Source of the DNA: Aminipila sp047974845
GTDB taxonomy: Bacteria; Bacillota; Clostridia; Peptostreptococcales; Anaerovoracaceae
Direction: 5' to 3'
NCBI GenBank assembly: GCA_047974845.1
Contig: JBKECQ010000038.1
Span: 37,103 to 101,102, forward strand
DNA: 64,000 bases
Each line of letters begins with the position of its first letter. Within the stretch, counting starts at the first letter, position 1. Under the pieces are notes generated by a model. That model searched no databases, was not told the DNA's origin, and saw nothing but the letters and a program-made list of their open reading frames with translations. Below, in pieces: positions 59,236-64,000 of this stretch. A program made the position numbers and the translations under genes.

Positions 59236-61734
59236 CTATTCTGTTTTAATTTCAATCTGAGATGATGCTTCAGTTCCATCTTCTTCTGAGTCTTTTTCAT
59301 CATCTTCTTTAATTACTTTTGCCATTGCTATTATATTAGCATCATCATCAACTCTCATAATCTTTACACCCTGAGTTGCCCTGCCAAGTCTTGAAACTTC
59401 GCCTGCTCTGATTCTAATAATAATGCCGTCTGAATTGATAAGCATAATCTCATCATCTTCATTTACAACCATAGCACCGATAAGCTCACCTGTCTTTTTA
59501 AACTTTGCCTTATCATATGTCAAAAGTCCCTTTCCACCTCTTACTTGAACCTTATAGTCTTCAACCGGAGTTCTTTTTCCATATCCGTTTTGAGTGACTA
59601 CAAGAAGTTCTTCATTGGTAGAAACTAGTTCCATAGATACAACCTCGTCATCCTTTTCAAGCTTTATTGCTCTTACTCCACCGGCAATTCGGCCCATACT
59701 TCTAACATCTTGTTCTGAGAAGCATATGCATTTACCCTGCTTTGTAACTATAATAACATTATTTGTACCTGTAGTTTGTTTTATACCGATTAACTCATCG
59801 CCATCTTTTAGATTAATTGCGATTAAGCCTGCTTTTCTATTAGTATCAAACTGTGAAAGAGGGGTTTTCTTAATAGTCCCGTGCTTAGTGACTGCAATTA
59901 AATATTTATCTTCTGCAAATTCTTTTATTGGAATAACAGCTGTTATTCTTTCCCTTTGCATTATATTTAAGAAGTTTACTGCCGGCATTCCCTTTGCAGT
60001 TCTTCCCGCTTCAGGAATTTCATAAGCCTTTAGTTTGTGTGCCTTACCTGTATTTGTAAAGAACATTAAAGTATCATGAGTTGATGTCATAATCATATTC
60101 TTTACAAAGTCATTTTCTCTGGTAGTAAGACCGGTAATTCCTTTTCCTCCACGTTTTTGAGTCTTATAGGTGTCAACAGCTACTCTCTTTATATAACCTA
60201 GATGTGTAAGAGTAATAGCAACATTTTGTTCTTCGATTAAGTCTTCTTCATCAAGTTCAGAGATATCAGCAACAATTTTTGTTCTTCTTTCATCTCCCCA
60301 CTTGTCCTTTATTTCAAGAAGCTCATCTTTAACAACACCCATTAGCATTCTTTCATCTGCAAGTAATTGATTGTAGTAAGCTATTTTCTTCATTAGTTCT
60401 GCATACTCGTTTTCAATTTTTTCTCTTTCCAGTCCTTGTAGACGACGTAGCTGCATTTCAAGAATAGCTTGCGCTTGGATTTCAGAAAGTCCAAATCTTT
60501 CCATTAGCTTTTCTCTTGCATCGCTATAACTTGCTCTTATTATTTTAATAATCTCATCTATGTTATCAAGTGCAATTCTTAATCCTTCTAAGATATGAGC
60601 TCTAGCTTCTGCCTTTTTCTTGTCGTATATAGTTCTTCTTGTAACAACTTCCTTCTGGTGCTTCAAGTACTCACTTAAAATATCATGAAGTGTAAGAATT
60701 CTAGGTTGTCCATCTACTAAAGCTATCATTATCATACTGTAGCTCTCTTGTAGCTGAGTATGTTTAAATAGTCTGTTTAATGTAATCTGCGGATTTGCAT
60801 CTCTTTTTAGCTCGATTACAATTCTCATTCCTTGTCTATTGGATTCATCTCTAATATCAGAGATTCCTTCTATTCTCTTGTCTTTTACAAGTTCAGCTAT
60901 TTTTTCAATAAGTCTGGCTTTATTTACTTGGTAAGGAATTTCAGTAACAATAATCTGCTGTTTTCCCTTATTTGTTTCCTCAAATTCTGTAGTTGCTCTA
61001 ACCAGAACCTTTCCTTGCCCTGTTCTATATGCCTCTTTTGCATTGTTTTTTCCCATTATGGTTGCGCCAGTTGGGAAATCCGGACCTTTTACTATTTTTA
61101 TTAAGTCTTCTACATCAGCATCATCATTGTCAATCATGTATACTGCCGCATCTATTACTTCTCTAAGGTTGTGTGGAGGTATAGAAGTTGCCATACCTAC
61201 TGCAATACCATTTGAACCATTTACTAAAAGGTTAGGGAATCTTGCGGGAAGTACTTTTGGTTCCTGCTCTTCTTCGTCGAAGTTTGGCATGAAATCAACA
61301 GTTTCCTTTTCAATATCTCTAAGCATTTGCAGTGCAAACGGAGTCATTCTTGCTTCTGTATAACGCATAGCCGCTGCGCCGTCTCCGTCAACAGAACCAA
61401 AGTTTCCGTGTCCGTCAACCAACATATATCTTGTTGAAAAATCTTGTGCCAGTCTAACCATGGCATCATATATTGAGCTGTCACCGTGAGGGTGATATTT
61501 ACCCATTACTTCACCGACGATACGAGCCGACTTTTTATGTGGTTTATCCGGAGTTACACCGAGTTCACTCATTCCGTATAGGATTCTTCTGTGTACAGGC
61601 TTTAGACCATCTCGAACATCTGGAAGTGCTCTTCCAACAATAACGCTCATGGAATAGTCTATATAGGAGTTTTTCATTTCATCATGAATCTCATGCTGTA
61701 TCATTTTAGAATCTTCGTTTAAATTCATAGTCAT
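59236..61734 (-). CDS. gyrA: DNA gyrase subunit A
   Basis: 832 aa. Catalytic Tyr125 in AAMRYTEARM; quinolone region HPHGDSSIYDAMVRLAQDF with Ser86 and Asp90, the unmutated residues for susceptibility; C-terminal beta-pinwheel with the GyrA box QKRGGKG, which marks gyrase rather than topoisomerase IV. Acidic tail. 14 nt after gyrB. Confidence 0.97.
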   Translation of the reverse strand: MTMNLNEDSKMIQHEIHDEMKNSYIDYSMSVIVGRALPDVRDGLKPVHRRILYGMSELGVTPDKPHKKSARIVGEVMGKYHPHGDSSIYDAMVRLAQDFSTRYMLVDGHGNFGSVDGDGAAAMRYTEARMTPFALQMLRDIEKETVDFMPNFDEEEQEPKVLPARFPNLLVNGSNGIAVGMATSIPPHNLREVIDAAVYMIDNDDADVEDLIKIVKGPDFPTGATIMGKNNAKEAYRTGQGKVLVRATTEFEETNKGKQQIIVTEIPYQVNKARLIEKIAELVKDKRIEGISDIRDESNRQGMRIVIELKRDANPQITLNRLFKHTQLQESYSMIMIALVDGQPRILTLHDILSEYLKHQKEVVTRRTIYDKKKAEARAHILEGLRIALDNIDEIIKIIRASYSDAREKLMERFGLSEIQAQAILEMQLRRLQGLEREKIENEYAELMKKIAYYNQLLADERMLMGVVKDELLEIKDKWGDERRTKIVADISELDEEDLIEEQNVAITLTHLGYIKRVAVDTYKTQKRGGKGITGLTTRENDFVKNMIMTSTHDTLMFFTNTGKAHKLKAYEIPEAGRTAKGMPAVNFLNIMQRERITAVIPIKEFAEDKYLIAVTKHGTIKKTPLSQFDTNRKAGLIAINLKDGDELIGIKQTTGTNNVIIVTKQGKCICFSEQDVRSMGRIAGGVRAIKLEKDDEVVSMELVSTNEELLVVTQNGYGKRTPVEDYKVQVRGGKGLLTYDKAKFKKTGELIGAMVVNEDDEIMLINSDGIIIRIRAGEVSRLGRATQGVKIMRVDDDANIIAMAKVIKEDDEKDSEEDGTEASSQIEIKTE

Positions 61735-61748
61735 GTTTTTCCTCCCCC

Positions 61749-63668
61749 CTAAATATCAATATTCGCATATCTTGCGTTATCTTCGATAAACTTTCTTCTT
61801 GGCGGAACCTTATCCCCCATTAAAGTTGTAAATATTTCATCAGCTGCAGCAGAATCCTCAAGAGTTATTCTAACAAGAGTTCTTGTGTTAAAGTCCATTG
61901 TTGTTTCCCAAAGCTGATTGTAGTCCATTTCTCCAAGACCCTTGTATCTTTGAATGTCTGCTTTTCCCGGTTTGTCTGATATAGTAGCCATTAACTTTTC
62001 TTGTTCTTTTTCACTATATGTGTAATATACTTCTTTGCCCTTTTTAGTCTGGAACAGTGGCGGTTGAGCCGCATAAACATATCCATTTTCAATAAGTGGC
62101 GTCATGTATCTATAGAAGAATGTAAGAAGTAATGTTCTGATATGCGCACCGTCTACGTCGGCATCGGTCATGATAATAATTTTATGATATCTCAATTTTT
62201 CAATATTAAAATCTGAACCAATGCCACAACCGAAGGCTGTAATCATATTCTTTATTTCATCTGAATTTAGAATTTTATCAAGTCTTGCTTTTTCAACATT
62301 TAGAATCTTACCTCTAAGTGGTAAGATAGCTTGTCTACTTCTATCTCTTCCCTGTTTAGCACTTCCACCCGCGGAATCTCCTTCCACAAGGAATATTTCT
62401 GATTTAGCGGGATCTTTCTCAGAGCAATCAGCCAATTTACCAGGAAGAGAAATAGAATCTAATGCTCCTTTTCTTCTTGTAAGGTCTCTGGCTTTTCTTG
62501 CTGCCTCTCTTGCACGTGCCGCACGTAAACATTTTTCAATAATAATTTTAGCTTCATTTGGATGTTCTTCTAGGAATGCTGTTAAGTTCTCATTTGTAGC
62601 TGTTTCTACAAAACCTCTCATTTCACTATTTCCCAGTTTTGTTTTTGTCTGACCCTCAAACTGAGGTTCTGTCAACTTTACTGAGATAATAGCAGTAAGT
62701 CCTTCTCTTACATCTTCTCCCTGTAGAGATTCATCACTATCTTTTATTATTTTATTTTTCTTTGCATAATCATTTACAACTCTAGTAAGTGCGGATTTAA
62801 AGCCCACCATGTGAGTACCGCCTTCAGTTGTGTTTATATTATTTGCATAAGAAAGTATCAGTTCGTTGTAACGATCTGTATATTGCATTGCCACTTCAAC
62901 TTCGTAGTTATTCTTTATAAGTTCAAAATAAATAACTTCTTCATGAATAGCTTCCTTGTTTTTGTTTTGGTGAAGGACAAACTGCTTAATACCACCTTCA
63001 TAGTGGAAAGTTTCACTTTTCTTTTGTCCTTCTCTTTCATCTGAAAGAGTTATCTTTATGCCTTTATTTAAGAAGGCCATTTCTCTTAATCTATGCTCTA
63101 GTGTTGCATAATCATAATTTACATCTTCAAAAATTTCTGGATCGGCCCAAAATGTTGATTTTGAACCTGTGTGTATAGATTCACCAACAACAGTAAGACC
63201 CATAGTTGTTTTACCCTTACTATATGTTTGTTTATAGATTTTTCCGTTTCTCTTTATTTCAACTTCCATCTGAGTGGAAAGTGCATTTACAACAGAAGCA
63301 CCAACTCCATGAAGTCCTCCGGAAACTTTATATCCTCCTCCGCCAAACTTACCACCGGCATGAAGTACTGTATGAATAACTTCTACGGCTGGAAGACCTA
63401 ATTTAGGATGCTTATCTACTGGCATTCCTCTTCCATCATCTTCTACGGTAATAGAGTTGTCCGCGTTGATTGTAATATTAATGCTTTTGCAAAATCCTGC
63501 TAAAGCTTCGTCTACGCTGTTATCTACAACTTCGTAAACTAAGTGATGAAGCCCCCTAGGCCCAGTACTACCTATATACATACCGGGTCTTTTTCTTACA
63601 GCTTCAAGGCCTTCCAGAACTTGTATCTGGGCAGCATCATACTGTCCGCTCTTTACTTCTGTACTCAA
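61749..63668 (-). CDS. gyrB: DNA gyrase subunit B
   Basis: 639 aa. GHKL ATPase (VYEVVDNSVDEALAGFC, VEDDGRGMPVD, SGGLHGVGASVVNALS), transducer with QTKTKLGN, and TOPRIM (FLVEGDSAGGSAKQGRDRSRQAILPLRGKILNVEKA, MTDADVDGAHIRTLLLTFFYR). Length is the usual Gram-positive form. Start codon is TTG at 63668, with GGAGAGG upstream. The gene begins its own transcript (promoter at 63808). Confidence 0.97.
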   Translation of the reverse strand: MSTEVKSGQYDAAQIQVLEGLEAVRKRPGMYIGSTGPRGLHHLVYEVVDNSVDEALAGFCKSINITINADNSITVEDDGRGMPVDKHPKLGLPAVEVIHTVLHAGGKFGGGGYKVSGGLHGVGASVVNALSTQMEVEIKRNGKIYKQTYSKGKTTMGLTVVGESIHTGSKSTFWADPEIFEDVNYDYATLEHRLREMAFLNKGIKITLSDEREGQKKSETFHYEGGIKQFVLHQNKNKEAIHEEVIYFELIKNNYEVEVAMQYTDRYNELILSYANNINTTEGGTHMVGFKSALTRVVNDYAKKNKIIKDSDESLQGEDVREGLTAIISVKLTEPQFEGQTKTKLGNSEMRGFVETATNENLTAFLEEHPNEAKIIIEKCLRAARAREAARKARDLTRRKGALDSISLPGKLADCSEKDPAKSEIFLVEGDSAGGSAKQGRDRSRQAILPLRGKILNVEKARLDKILNSDEIKNMITAFGCGIGSDFNIEKLRYHKIIIMTDADVDGAHIRTLLLTFFYRYMTPLIENGYVYAAQPPLFQTKKGKEVYYTYSEKEQEKLMATISDKPGKADIQRYKGLGEMDYNQLWETTMDFNTRTLVRITLEDSAAADEIFTTLMGDKVPPRRKFIEDNARYANIDI

Positions 63669-63807
63669 TTTAACCTCTCCTGTTCTATAAAATCATATAA
63701 TCTATTAATCTTTCATATTGATTATGTGAAAAATTCATATGCAATAAATCATTAATATAGATTATAACTAAATATAATATATTAATAACATACACTCTAA
63801 TCAATTA

Positions 63808-63836
63808 AGTATATATTATTTTAGGCATTTTTACAA
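63808..63836 (-). promoter_or_regulatory. gyrBA promoter
   Basis: Minus strand TTGTAA, 17-nt spacer, TATACT; about 140 nt before the start, so the leader is long. Confidence 0.62.
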
Positions 63837-63874
63837 GTATTTTATACCTTTTGGACAGTTTTTCTAATAAATAT

Positions 63875-63909
63875 AATAAAAAAGCCTTAAAACGAAAATT
63901 TAAGGCTTT
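63875..63909 (-). terminator. Terminator of the gene right of the window
   Basis: 11-bp perfect stem AAAGCCTTAAA/TTTAAGGCTTT, 7-nt loop, followed on the minus strand by TTTTTTATTAT. Confidence 0.85.
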
Positions 63910-64000
63910 GTGGGTAGCTTTTATTTAAGGTTAGAGATTTATTTTTTTCATTAATTTTACATTTCGATTTTTTTACATATTTTTCTACAAAATAAGTCAT

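Larger units (their letters stand above)
63669..64000. other. 332-nt region upstream of gyrB
   Basis: AT-rich; holds the gyrB promoter and a terminator for a leftward gene lying right of the window. The rest, to 64000, shows no gene. Confidence 0.6.

Overview
This 64 kb window comes from an AT-rich, spore-forming, anaerobic low-GC Firmicute, most likely class Clostridia. The evidence is the YabP/YabQ/DivIC sporulation cluster, WalRK, a PerR/rubredoxin/rubrerythrin peroxide-defence operon, GdpP, DnaD, an RsbW/SigB-type pair beside gyrBA, and strong AGGAGG ribosome binding sites throughout. I found no rRNA, tRNA, IS element, prophage or CRISPR array. The window is chromosomal core plus a few accessory modules.

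Layout. 1-9.6 kb: a complete shikimate/aromatic cluster. aroF-tyrA-aroB-aroA-aroC-pheA-aroE run rightward and meet aroD-GNAT-aroK running leftward at back-to-back terminators; trp genes are absent. 9.9-10.9 kb: ridA and ybaK converge on a 24-bp perfect inverted repeat. 10.9-19.3 kb (all leftward): yabP-yabQ-divIC, rnmV-rsmA, an LTA-synthase-like enzyme, two acetyltransferases and a tandem pair of paralogous membrane-anchored proteins of unknown function. 19.5-22 kb: walRK. 22.2-27.1 kb: a TetR regulator, an intracellular-type subtilisin, a small membrane protein, NhaC and a resolvase-like protein that has lost its catalytic residues. 27.3-30.4 kb: perR-hrb-rbr and a divergent MATE exporter with a dyad operator. 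30.4-36.1 kb: a sigma-54 activator divergent from two M20 amidohydrolases (AbgA/AbgB-like) and a YfcC-family transporter, with a textbook -24/-12 promoter in front of the second hydrolase.

36.4-46.3 kb (leftward): rpsF-ssb-rpsR, then yybS-gdpP-rplI-dnaB-dnaD-M23 peptidase-udk. GdpP here has no membrane segments, and the DnaD-like protein ends in a DnaI/DnaC-type zinc motif although no loader ATPase follows. 46.4-50.4 kb: an aromatic-acid-exporter-like protein, a fused double class II aldolase, an AEC transporter and a nucleotidyltransferase. 50.6-57 kb: a DUF2148 Fe-S protein, type 1 idi, a PAP2 phosphatase, YbjQ, PlsC and a large periplasmic-sensing diguanylate cyclase. 57-64 kb: trpS, sigB-type sigma factor, rsbW, gyrA and gyrB, with gyrB starting on TTG.

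Two themes stand out. The first is several family members that have lost catalytic or anchoring elements: the resolvase-like protein, the first M20 protein, RsbW, GdpP and the second aldolase domain. The second is short tandem duplications that repeatedly copy the 3' end and stop codon of a gene into the following gap (aroB, the AEC transporter, ybjQ), plus an in-frame 30-nt duplication inside aroA. Functional names rest on motif recognition from the translated sequences; no database search was run.
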